Part shown: positions 6,494-13,613 of the stretch, one piece after another
How positions within the stretch are numbered: position 1 is the stretch's first letter
How the letters are laid out: the number at the start of each line of letters is the position of its first letter
Source: Gammaproteobacteria bacterium
GTDB lineage: Bacteria; Pseudomonadota; Gammaproteobacteria; Pseudomonadales; Pseudohongiellaceae
DNA: 41,190 nt
Direction of reading: 5' to 3'
Assembly: GCA_002731775.1 (NCBI GenBank)
Contig: PCCP01000115.1
Span: 1-41,190 of the forward strand
Program-made: the position numbers and the translations under genes
Notes under the pieces: generated by a model
Databases searched by the model: none
The model's input: the letters and a program-made list of their open reading frames with translations, nothing else
What the model was told of the DNA's origin: nothing

Positions 6494-8964
6494 TAATTTT
6501 CGCTGCCTTGCGCTTCCGCTCCGAGCGGCTGGAAGGTAATCAGTAGTTGCGGTAGCAAGGTAAGGGATCCGGTCAATGCGACCAGCATCGCCAGACTGGT
6601 CAACAATCCAAACACAATTGTCGGTATAAAGTTGGACAGTGCGAGAATGGAGAATCCCGCCACAATAGTCAACGACGTAAAATACATGGCGCGGCCGATA
6701 CTGTTATGACAGAAAAACATGGTCTGCCGGTAGTTGCCGAAGCGCGGAAATTCGCGCTTGAATCGGTGCATGTAATGGATCGTGTTATCCACACCGATGC
6801 CCACGGAAATAGCCGCGATGGTGATGGTCATGATATCCAGGGGAATGCCGAGCCAGCCCATTACGCCCAACACGAATACCGCCGCGATGGCGTTTGGAAT
6901 AATACAGATTATCGCAATTTTGACGGTGCGGAATAACACCAGAAACATCAAGGTGATGACCGCCATGACCACACCCAGGGTGAGAATTTGCGACTCATAC
7001 AGTCTTTGCAAGACGTTGTTGTACAGTACCAGTATGCCGGTCACGTTAACCTGCTCATCGCTAAAACCGAATTGTTCTTCCACGCCCCGCTCGATGCGCA
7101 GCAGCAACTCGTTGCGTTTCAGATTCGGGTCCGACTCGATTACGCGGACATTGAAGCGCAGTTGATTGTCTGCGATCGAAACAAAGGGAGTAAGCACGGA
7201 GTCTTTAAGGGTCTGGGGGATACGGGTATAGAGCACCGCCCATAACACGCTATCGATGGGCTCATAGGCATTCAATTTTTCTGCCAGCTGAATCACCGCG
7301 CCAAAGGACAGGACCTTCCCTGTTTGCGAGTCGGCATCCAGGTACTCATGAATATCCTTGATCAGATCCATCTTCGATCCGGTAAACCAGTAGGCATCCT
7401 GATCGGTGCTGTCTCCAAAGCCATCATTAAATCCATCGTCGAATTCATCCGCCTCCACGGGCAGGTCTACCACCAGATCGAATGACAGGGTGCCGCCGAG
7501 TTTTTCATCGAACAGGGTCATCCCCTGGAAAATCTCGCTCTTCTCTCGAAAGTAATCGATGAAACTATTCTCGACCTGCAGTCTGGTCAGGCCCACGATA
7601 CTCAGCAGCAGGACGACGGCATAAATGTAGAGCACCTTGGATTGGAGTTTATCAGTGAGGGTGGCAAGGGCGGAGGTGAGATTCAGTTTCAGACTGGAGG
7701 ACAGTTTGGTCTGATCCACCGGCAACAGGCTCATGATAGCCGGAAACATAATGAAGACGACGGAGAGTGCCGCCAGCACTCCCATCACCATCATCCAGCC
7801 GAAAGAGATGATCGGTGAGATGCCACTGACGATCAGGGAGCCAAATGCCACCGCCGTGGTCAACGCCGTATAAAGACAGGGTTTGAACATGCTCAGTATG
7901 GCGTGCCTCAGCAATTTGTCGTGATCGCTGAAATGGAGTTTGGCGCGTAACTCTCTGTAGCGCACGGTGAGATGGACCGTCAGAGAGATGGTGATGATCA
8001 GCAGCAGGGAAATAAAATTGGATGACACCACCGTAACCCGCCAATCCATAAAACCCAGGATGCCTATCATGATTGTGCCGGCTGTGGCGCAGCAGGCCAG
8101 GGGCAATGCCACCCAGCGAACTTTTCTGAATATCAGTCCCAGCGCGATAATGATGAAGGCGACAACCCCAAAACTGAAACTGCTGAGATCGCTCCGCACG
8201 AACGTGACCAGGTCATCGGCGATCATCGGCGCGCCGCCAAGATAGATCTGGGCATCGTCCCGGTAGCCGTCCAGAATGCCACGGATAGCGCTGATAGTCT
8301 GGGTTTGCCTGCTACCGGAAAAGGCCGTGTACTCGCCGTAGTCAGCCTCTACTTGCCGTAATTCCACCACCTCTGCCACGGTGATACTGCCGTCGGCCTT
8401 CTTGTTGCGCAAGTCGGTGCGCTCTTGCAACATCGATCTCGAGCGCTCATCAATTTCAAAGTTCACCAGCATACCCGCAGTCTGACCGTCAGGGCTGACC
8501 ACCGCATTGCGAAATACGGGACTGGAAATAATCTCCTCGCGGGCGACTACCAGGTCCAGTTCTGCATCCATCACTGTGAGGTAATCCTCCGAGATCGCTA
8601 TCAGCCGCGTGTCTAGAAAGACGGGGACATTGAGAATACTGTCAACCGATTGCACGCGCTCGACGGCTAACAACTCCTGCCGAAGTCGCTCCATTTTCTG
8701 CAGGGTTTGGCGGCTGAAAAGATCGGCATGAAGCGGGGTATAGGCGACGATGACAGAATCCCGGACGCTATAGCGCGTATTGATGACACGGGAGTATTCG
8801 AGATCCTTGTCGCCCTCGAGCAACAAGGAATCGGCGGAAGCATCGAGACGAAAGTTGCGGGCGTGATAGGCAAACACAGCAGTGATCGCCAGGAGCACCA
8901 GCAGCACCGGAACAGGTCGACCAAATACGAGTTTTGTATAGATGCCGGTAATTCGGGAAAGCAT
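6493..8964 (-). CDS. MMPL/RND-superfamily transporter
   Basis: An 823-residue inner-membrane transporter with the duplicated RND layout: helix 1 (about 15-34), a large periplasmic domain, helices 2-6 (about 255-430), helix 7 (about 455-475), a second periplasmic domain, then helices 8-12 (about 675-815). GVDNTIHY at 724-731 is the conserved acidic helix motif of MMPL/sterol-sensing proteins that couples export to the proton gradient. This class moves lipids, hopanoids or other hydrophobic molecules. A low-complexity acidic stretch (DEFDDGFNDGFGD) interrupts the second periplasmic loop. The downstream lipoprotein cytochrome is translationally coupled. A second MMPL protein is encoded at 13614-16040, in the opposite orientation. 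Confidence 0.9.
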   Translation of the reverse strand: MLSRITGIYTKLVFGRPVPVLLVLLAITAVFAYHARNFRLDASADSLLLEGDKDLEYSRVINTRYSVRDSVIVAYTPLHADLFSRQTLQKMERLRQELLAVERVQSVDSILNVPVFLDTRLIAISEDYLTVMDAELDLVVAREEIISSPVFRNAVVSPDGQTAGMLVNFEIDERSRSMLQERTDLRNKKADGSITVAEVVELRQVEADYGEYTAFSGSRQTQTISAIRGILDGYRDDAQIYLGGAPMIADDLVTFVRSDLSSFSFGVVAFIIIALGLIFRKVRWVALPLACCATAGTIMIGILGFMDWRVTVVSSNFISLLLIITISLTVHLTVRYRELRAKLHFSDHDKLLRHAILSMFKPCLYTALTTAVAFGSLIVSGISPIISFGWMMVMGVLAALSVVFIMFPAIMSLLPVDQTKLSSSLKLNLTSALATLTDKLQSKVLYIYAVVLLLSIVGLTRLQVENSFIDYFREKSEIFQGMTLFDEKLGGTLSFDLVVDLPVEADEFDDGFNDGFGDSTDQDAYWFTGSKMDLIKDIHEYLDADSQTGKVLSFGAVIQLAEKLNAYEPIDSVLWAVLYTRIPQTLKDSVLTPFVSIADNQLRFNVRVIESDPNLKRNELLLRIERGVEEQFGFSDEQVNVTGILVLYNNVLQRLYESQILTLGVVMAVITLMFLVLFRTVKIAIICIIPNAIAAVFVLGVMGWLGIPLDIMTITIAAISVGIGVDNTIHYMHRFKREFPRFGNYRQTMFFCHNSIGRAMYFTSLTIVAGFSILALSNFIPTIVFGLLTSLAMLVALTGSLTLLPQLLITFQPLGAEAQGSEN

Positions 8965-9623
8965 TAAAGGTCCTGCGCCAGCGGTAAGCCTGTACTATAC
9001 TGGTTTGGGCTTGACTTTTCGACGACTGCCCCGCGCTTTTCAGGTGTTTTTCGAATGGATCTGCTGAGCCACGGGTGCTGCCAACCCTGAATCATGAATC
9101 ACCGGGACATGACAGTTTGTTCCGGCCTCTTTATTGCCTAGCCCCCGTTTTATTTCGTAGCGCCCGCCTGTCTCTCCAACTCTCTGGTGCCAACCATGAT
9201 GCCCGTGAACGCATAATTGGCTCCAAGACCGGTTTTCCCGTGCCCGCGGCTGTCAGTTTCTCATCGCCCCAATTTCGGGCTGCTCACCGAGCATACTCTA
9301 ATTGCGCAATACTGCCTCAATACAGTAATTAGTTACTGAAATTTACAAGGCCTGAATACATCCCAAGCCCTTGTTTTTAATATATTTAAATCAGCAATAC
9401 AGGCCAGAGGCCGGCTAAATGTTTAATCTGCAATTTTCTGTGACATTAGGGCCCAATACATTGTGATGAGGCGGTGAAAATTGTTACCATTATTCACAGT
9501 TAATGAGAACAATATTTCGGATTTCAGGTTTTGTTCACGGTGAATCACGAACTGAAAGCTTTGCTTGCAACCTTAGCCTGTATTGATCGCAGGGTAGCGA
9601 GTAGTTAAACCAAAGGAGCAGTT
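8965..9623. other. 659-base intergenic region, no supported gene
   Basis: This lies between the divergent MMPL and redoxin genes, so it should hold two promoters. The part from 9300 is AT-rich. Short symmetric sites are visible: CAGTAA-TTAG-TTACTG at 9323-9338 and TTCAC-G-GTGAA at 9534-9544; either could bind a regulator. No clear -35/-10 pair could be assigned. An 85-codon frame at 9075-9332 has no ribosome-binding site or recognisable content and is not called. Confidence 0.4.
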
Positions 9624-10214
9624 ATGTTAGGCAAGTTACCCGTAGTCTGTGCTGTGCTATTGATCTCAGTAGCCGCGGTAGCCGATGAATGGTTACGATC
9701 GATTCCTGAGTTCGAGTTACGCGATCATCTGGGCGCGGTTCATACCATGGATCAGTATATGGACAATGAATTCGTCGTATTTTATGCACAGGGTGTCGGC
9801 TGCCCTATTGCCAGGATCGCACTGCCAAATTATCGGGAAGTCCGAGATGAGTACGCGTCAAAAAATATCGGCTTCCTCATGTTTAATTCGAATATTCAGG
9901 ACAGCATGACGCGCATAGCGAAAGAAGCCGACGAATTCGGCATCGACTTCCCCATCATCAAGGACGAGAGTCAGGCCCTGGCGAAAGCATTGGGCGTCGA
10001 ACGTACTGCCGAAGTATTTATAGTTAACCCGAGGACCAGGAAAGTATTGTATCGCGGTCCGATTAATGACCAGCTTGGATATGAGACCCAGCGCAATAAT
10101 GCCAGTGAGCATTATCTAAAGGACGCCCTGGATACGGTGTTGACCGGCGCTAAGGTCGATATGAACAATATCCCGGATTCCAAAGGTTGCCTGATCGCTA
10201 TCTTCGATACTTAG
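9624..10214 (+). CDS. exported stand-alone redoxin (AhpC/TSA-like) protein
   Basis: A 196-residue exported thioredoxin-fold protein. A signal peptide ends near residue 20 (VAAVADEW). The fold's first strand and active-site turn are VVFYAQGVGCPIARIALPNY, with single Cys60 followed by Pro as in redoxins, and RTAEVFIVNP gives the cis-Pro-side strand. The protein ends with DSKGCLIAIFD, where Cys189 sits at the point at which related multidomain proteins continue into a cytochrome c domain. It is therefore the free-standing version of the N-terminal domain of the fusion encoded at 16690-18405. Cys60 and Cys189 could act as a peroxidatic/resolving or metal-binding pair. AAAGGAG lies just before the ATG, and a terminator follows. 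Confidence 0.82.
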   Translation: MLGKLPVVCAVLLISVAAVADEWLRSIPEFELRDHLGAVHTMDQYMDNEFVVFYAQGVGCPIARIALPNYREVRDEYASKNIGFLMFNSNIQDSMTRIAKEADEFGIDFPIIKDESQALAKALGVERTAEVFIVNPRTRKVLYRGPINDQLGYETQRNNASEHYLKDALDTVLTGAKVDMNNIPDSKGCLIAIFDT

Positions 10215-10239
10215 GGCCACACTTTTTATTCCATGAAAC

Positions 10240-10273
10240 AGGGACACTCGGTGTCCCTATTTTTGTTTTTCTC
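10240..10273 (+). terminator. intrinsic terminator of the redoxin gene
   Basis: An 8-bp perfect stem AGGGACAC/GTGTCCCT (10240-10247 and 10251-10258) with loop TCG is followed by a T-rich tract to 10273. It lies 26 bases after the redoxin stop codon. Confidence 0.88.
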
Positions 10274-10544
10274 ACACTTGCCATGGATTGCGCAGCTTTA
10301 GGCCCATTCTCTCTGCGTTCTTCGGTGCTCATTTTGTCCTCAGCCCCTCTCCGAGCGTGGTTTTTGGTTCCAGATCCTTGAAGACATCCACCAGCTCGTC
10401 CATCGCGGCTGTCGATCGGCGTTGCTTCTGCAATAAACAGACGCCAGCATGCCCACCAAATCTTGGCGTCATGGCCGTTTCCGCTTCCTCAACCATGCTA
10501 GCTGGTGCGGCGGTGAAGAATCTTGATGATCTGTCGGTATCCAC
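10274..10544. other. intergenic region, nothing recognised
   Basis: About 270 bases between the redoxin terminator and the convergent FAD oxidoreductase gene. A 71-codon minus-strand frame (10329-10544) starts with GTG one codon after the oxidoreductase stop, but it has no ribosome-binding site and no recognisable domain. No T-run hairpin for the oxidoreductase gene was found here. Confidence 0.3.
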
Positions 10545-11672
10545 TTATCTGTGCTTAATCAATCTGTCGGGTGCGACCGCTTCGCAGTAGCTCAGCAACT
10601 GCGAAAAATCACCAACAAGAGAGGCGCCCGTTATCAGGGCGTTGCTCAGCTGTGCCAGGGCAGGTGCGCTCTGCACGCCATAGCCTCCCTGTGCCGCCAA
10701 CCAGAAAAAGCCGTCCGCCCGTGGATCGAATCCGGCCACAAAGTTACCGTCGGACACAAATGTGCGCAAGCCGGCCCAACTATGATTGACACGCTGGACT
10801 CGAAACGAGGTCGCCTTCTCAAATCGATCAACGGCGATAGCGATATCGAGTTCGTCGGCCTGTGCATCACAAGGTTCACATGGTGTTGCATCTGCGGGAG
10901 AAATCAGCAACTGGCCGGCATCCGGTTTAAAGTAAAACTCCTCATCGACATCCACTACCAGTGGCCAAGCGCCGATATCCAGGTCCGCTGGTGGGCTGAT
11001 CAATAAAGCGGTGCGTTTCCTGGGAATCAGATCGAGTCCTTTCAGTCCTGCCAGTTCACCGAGCTTAGCTGCCCATGCCCCTGCCGCATTAACAACTATT
11101 GCCGCATCGATAGATTCATTTCCAAGCTGCAGCGTCCAAGTCCCCTTGTGGTGGTTCAGTGCAGTGACCCGCTGCCGGCAACGCAACTCACCACCGCGCC
11201 GCTTAAGGAGTCGAAGATAGGCTTGTAATATGGCGTCGACATCCAGATCACCCCCCTGATCATCACGCAGAGCAGCTGCAACATAGCGCTGATCGAGAAT
11301 GGGTACTTGCTTGCAGGCAGCCACGGCTGACACTTGCAGTAAGGCTGGAATGTCCCTTTTCATCTCATCCAATTGCAGGCTCTGGCCGGCTCTAGCGATG
11401 AATAGTGCATCCCTGGGGTGGAGCAACTCTACTTCGGTGAACCCAGGCGGAGGCGAACGGTAAAAATGTTCGCAGGCAGCGGTTATCCCGCGCACCACAT
11501 CACTACCATAGGCAGCGGCAAAGAATGCTGCGGATCTACCGGTTGCGTGAGACCCGGGCTGCGCTTCCATTTCCAGCACTACGACCTTGGCCGTTGCTGC
11601 CAGTTCAGCGGCGACAGACACACCGGCAATACCCGCACCGATAATCACGATGTCGAAATGTGCTGTCATCAC
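10545..11672 (-). CDS. FAD-dependent oxidoreductase, DAO family
   Basis: A 375-residue flavoprotein of the D-amino-acid oxidase/glycine oxidase superfamily. The Rossmann fingerprint is IIGAGIAGVSVA at residues 10-21, with Glu34 closing the ADP-binding motif (VVLEMEAQPG), and GSHATGRSAA at 40-49 is the conserved second FAD contact of this family. AAGAWAAKLGELAGL near the middle and a C-terminal GYGVQSAPALAQL complete the FAD site. It would oxidise a small amine or hydroxy acid; the substrate cannot be read from the sequence. It lies 68 bases downstream of fpr on the same strand and may be co-transcribed. There is no signal peptide, so it is cytoplasmic. Confidence 0.87.
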   Translation of the reverse strand: MMTAHFDIVIIGAGIAGVSVAAELAATAKVVVLEMEAQPGSHATGRSAAFFAAAYGSDVVRGITAACEHFYRSPPPGFTEVELLHPRDALFIARAGQSLQLDEMKRDIPALLQVSAVAACKQVPILDQRYVAAALRDDQGGDLDVDAILQAYLRLLKRRGGELRCRQRVTALNHHKGTWTLQLGNESIDAAIVVNAAGAWAAKLGELAGLKGLDLIPRKRTALLISPPADLDIGAWPLVVDVDEEFYFKPDAGQLLISPADATPCEPCDAQADELDIAIAVDRFEKATSFRVQRVNHSWAGLRTFVSDGNFVAGFDPRADGFFWLAAQGGYGVQSAPALAQLSNALITGASLVGDFSQLLSYCEAVAPDRLIKHR

Positions 11673-11740
11673 AGTTCGACCAGATGTAAAAGTAAATTTG
11701 ACATCTATTGAGATTTTAAGCTCTCAGGCTGACCCCTTAT

Positions 11741-12511
11741 TCATACCACAAATGCACGCTCGAATACGTAATGCCCCTTATGGCCCTGACGTGATTCCTC
11801 GAAACCCCAATCATTCAATATACGACAAGTATCTTTAAGCATGGCTGGACTGCCACAAATCATGAAACGATCCTGGAAAAGTTCCGCCTGATTCAGCCCA
11901 ATGTCGGAGAACAGTTTACCCGATGACATCAATTCGGTCAGCCGTCCTCGGGTTTTGAATTTTTCCCTAGTCACGGTTGGGTAGTAGATCAATTTTTGTT
12001 TGACGTCTTCGCCAAAATATTCATTCTTGGGCAATTGTTCGCAGATAAACTTCCGGTAAGCCAGTTCGGCAATATAGCGAACGCCATGGCTAATAATTAT
12101 CTTATCAAATCTTTCGTAAATCGATGGGTCCTGAATGATGCTTATAAAGGGAGCGATACCCGTGCCGGTGCTAATCAGGTAGAGGTGTCTGCCTCCTAAC
12201 AAGTGATCGAGCACCAGGGTACCGGTAGGTTTGCTGCTGACTAAGACCTCATCGCCGACCTCGATATTTTGCAGACGGGAGGTCAGGGCACCATCCGACA
12301 CCTTGATACTCAGAAATTCCAGTTGTTCATCGTAGTTGGGGCTGGCAATGCTGTACGCCCGCAGCAGTGGTTTACCCTCCACCTCCATACCCAACATGAC
12401 AAAGTGCCCATTTTCGAACCGCAATGATCTATCACGGGTGGTTTTGAAACTGAACAAGGAGTCGTTCCAGTGATGGACATCGGTAACGCTCTGGGTCGAA
12501 AGGCGGGTCAC
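11741..12511 (-). CDS. fpr: ferredoxin--NADP+ reductase
   Basis: A 256-residue flavoprotein that exchanges electrons between NADPH and ferredoxin or flavodoxin. The FAD motif is RAYS at 51-54 (in LLRAYSIASPN), and the NADP-binding loop STGTGIAPF is at 114-122. CGSPAMLKDT and the C-terminal FERAFVV match Azotobacter/Pseudomonas Fpr, whose start (V-HHWND-LFSFKTTR) is also shared. The start is a GTG at 12511 with AGGAGA 7 bases upstream; the frame stays open to 12790, but that extension lies on the antisense of the LysR gene and matches nothing. It is transcribed divergently from the LysR gene at 12617, the arrangement of fprA and finR in Pseudomonas. Confidence 0.94.
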   Translation of the reverse strand: MTRLSTQSVTDVHHWNDSLFSFKTTRDRSLRFENGHFVMLGMEVEGKPLLRAYSIASPNYDEQLEFLSIKVSDGALTSRLQNIEVGDEVLVSSKPTGTLVLDHLLGGRHLYLISTGTGIAPFISIIQDPSIYERFDKIIISHGVRYIAELAYRKFICEQLPKNEYFGEDVKQKLIYYPTVTREKFKTRGRLTELMSSGKLFSDIGLNQAELFQDRFMICGSPAMLKDTCRILNDWGFEESRQGHKGHYVFERAFVV

Positions 12512-12549
12512 TGCGGGCTCTCCTGAAATACTCGAATTCAATTGCGTAC

Positions 12550-12579
12550 AGTGTATGATTCGCTTACTATATCTGTAAA
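12550..12579 (-). promoter_or_regulatory. putative fpr promoter
   Basis: On the minus strand TTTACA (12579-12574) and TACACT (12555-12550) are separated by 18 bases, which would start transcription about 30 bases before the fpr GTG. The AT-rich block beside it (12580-12610) faces the LysR gene and is the natural place for regulator binding. No experimentally known FinR motif was matched. Confidence 0.45.
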
Positions 12580-12616
12580 TTTGATTATTTATATATATAT
12601 TATCTATTTTATCGAT

Positions 12617-13498
12617 ATGCGCTTCACTCTCAAGCAACTTCAGGTGTTCCTGGCGGTGGCAAATCGCGAAAATGTCAGCCGTGCCGCCGTTGAATTGGCA
12701 ATGTCCCAGTCCGCCACCAGTACGGCGCTGAAGGAACTGGAAAAGCGCTTCGATGTCAAATTGTTCGATCGGATCGGCAAGCGCCTGCAACTAAACGAGC
12801 AGGGAATCGCCCTGCGCCCAAAGGTACTGGCATTGATATCCCGAGCAGAGGAGTTGGAAAGTAGCCTGATCCGGCATAATGAAATTGCCCGGCTCAAGGT
12901 GGGTGCCACGCTCACCATCGGCAATTACCTGGCAGTGGAGATAATGGCGAAGTTCATGCAGCAGTACCCCGCCGCCCGGGTCGAGATGGATGTAGAGAAC
13001 ACAGCGGCGATCGCCGCCAAGGTGCGCAATTTTGAGCTGGATATCGGCCTGGTGGAGGGTGAATTGCAGGAGGCAGACCTGGATGTGCGCCAATGGCGCG
13101 ACGATGAACTTGCGTTGTTTTGCGCCCTCGACCACCCCCTGGCTCGAAATCCGCAACTCACCGATGCGGATCTGATGGCGGCCAGGTGGATCGTGCGAGA
13201 ACAGGGCTCGGGTACGCGTCAGGCATTCGATAGGGCTATGGTCGGCATACTTTCCAAACTCGAGCTGCGACTGGAATTACAACACACGGAAGCGATCAAG
13301 CGCGCCGTAGAGAAAGGGCTTGGCATCGGCTGCCTGTCTAAAATTACCCTGGAAGAAGCATTCGAGCGCGGATCACTGGTGCAGCTTTCGGCACCGCACA
13401 GAAACTGGACGCGCAAGTTTTACTTTATCCTGCATCGACAAAAATATCTCGGCAACGGTGTGCGTAGCTGGATGGAATATTGTCAAAACACAGTTTGA
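12617..13498 (+). CDS. finR: LysR-family regulator, FinR-like
   Basis: A 293-residue LysR-type regulator. The winged helix-turn-helix covers about residues 3-62 (FTLKQLQVFLAV, then SRAAVELAMSQSATSTALKELE, then LFDR-GKRLQLNEQG), and the rest is the periplasmic-binding-like effector domain, with GLGIGCLSK near the end typical of CysB/FinR-like members. The ATG at 12617 is used because the family begins with MRFTLKQL; the frame is open further up to 12542 but that part is AT-rich and unlike a LysR protein. In Pseudomonas putida FinR activates the divergent fprA under superoxide and related stresses. The same gene order here supports that role, so the symbol rests on synteny and family. Confidence 0.85.
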   Translation: MRFTLKQLQVFLAVANRENVSRAAVELAMSQSATSTALKELEKRFDVKLFDRIGKRLQLNEQGIALRPKVLALISRAEELESSLIRHNEIARLKVGATLTIGNYLAVEIMAKFMQQYPAARVEMDVENTAAIAAKVRNFELDIGLVEGELQEADLDVRQWRDDELALFCALDHPLARNPQLTDADLMAARWIVREQGSGTRQAFDRAMVGILSKLELRLELQHTEAIKRAVEKGLGIGCLSKITLEEAFERGSLVQLSAPHRNWTRKFYFILHRQKYLGNGVRSWMEYCQNTV

Positions 13499-13613
13499 AT
13501 TCTACTCTTGAGAATGTAGCACGGTGAAGTTCGTGTCTGAGTCCACCCTAATAGTCACTTTATGAGTAGCGGCTTCATATACAGGCAAGCGCGGCAGTGA
13601 AACCCAGCGTGGG

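Noticed and set aside
9075..9332. 85-codon frame in the MMPL-redoxin intergenic region
   Set aside because: No ribosome-binding site, no domain, composition unlike neighbouring proteins.
10329..10544. 71-codon minus-strand frame just after the FAD oxidoreductase stop
   Set aside because: GTG start without ribosome-binding site and no recognisable family; could be a remnant but cannot be supported.
12512..12790. 93-codon N-terminal extension of the ferredoxin-NADP reductase
   Set aside because: It is antisense to the LysR gene, matches no Fpr, and a strong ribosome-binding site marks the GTG at 12511.
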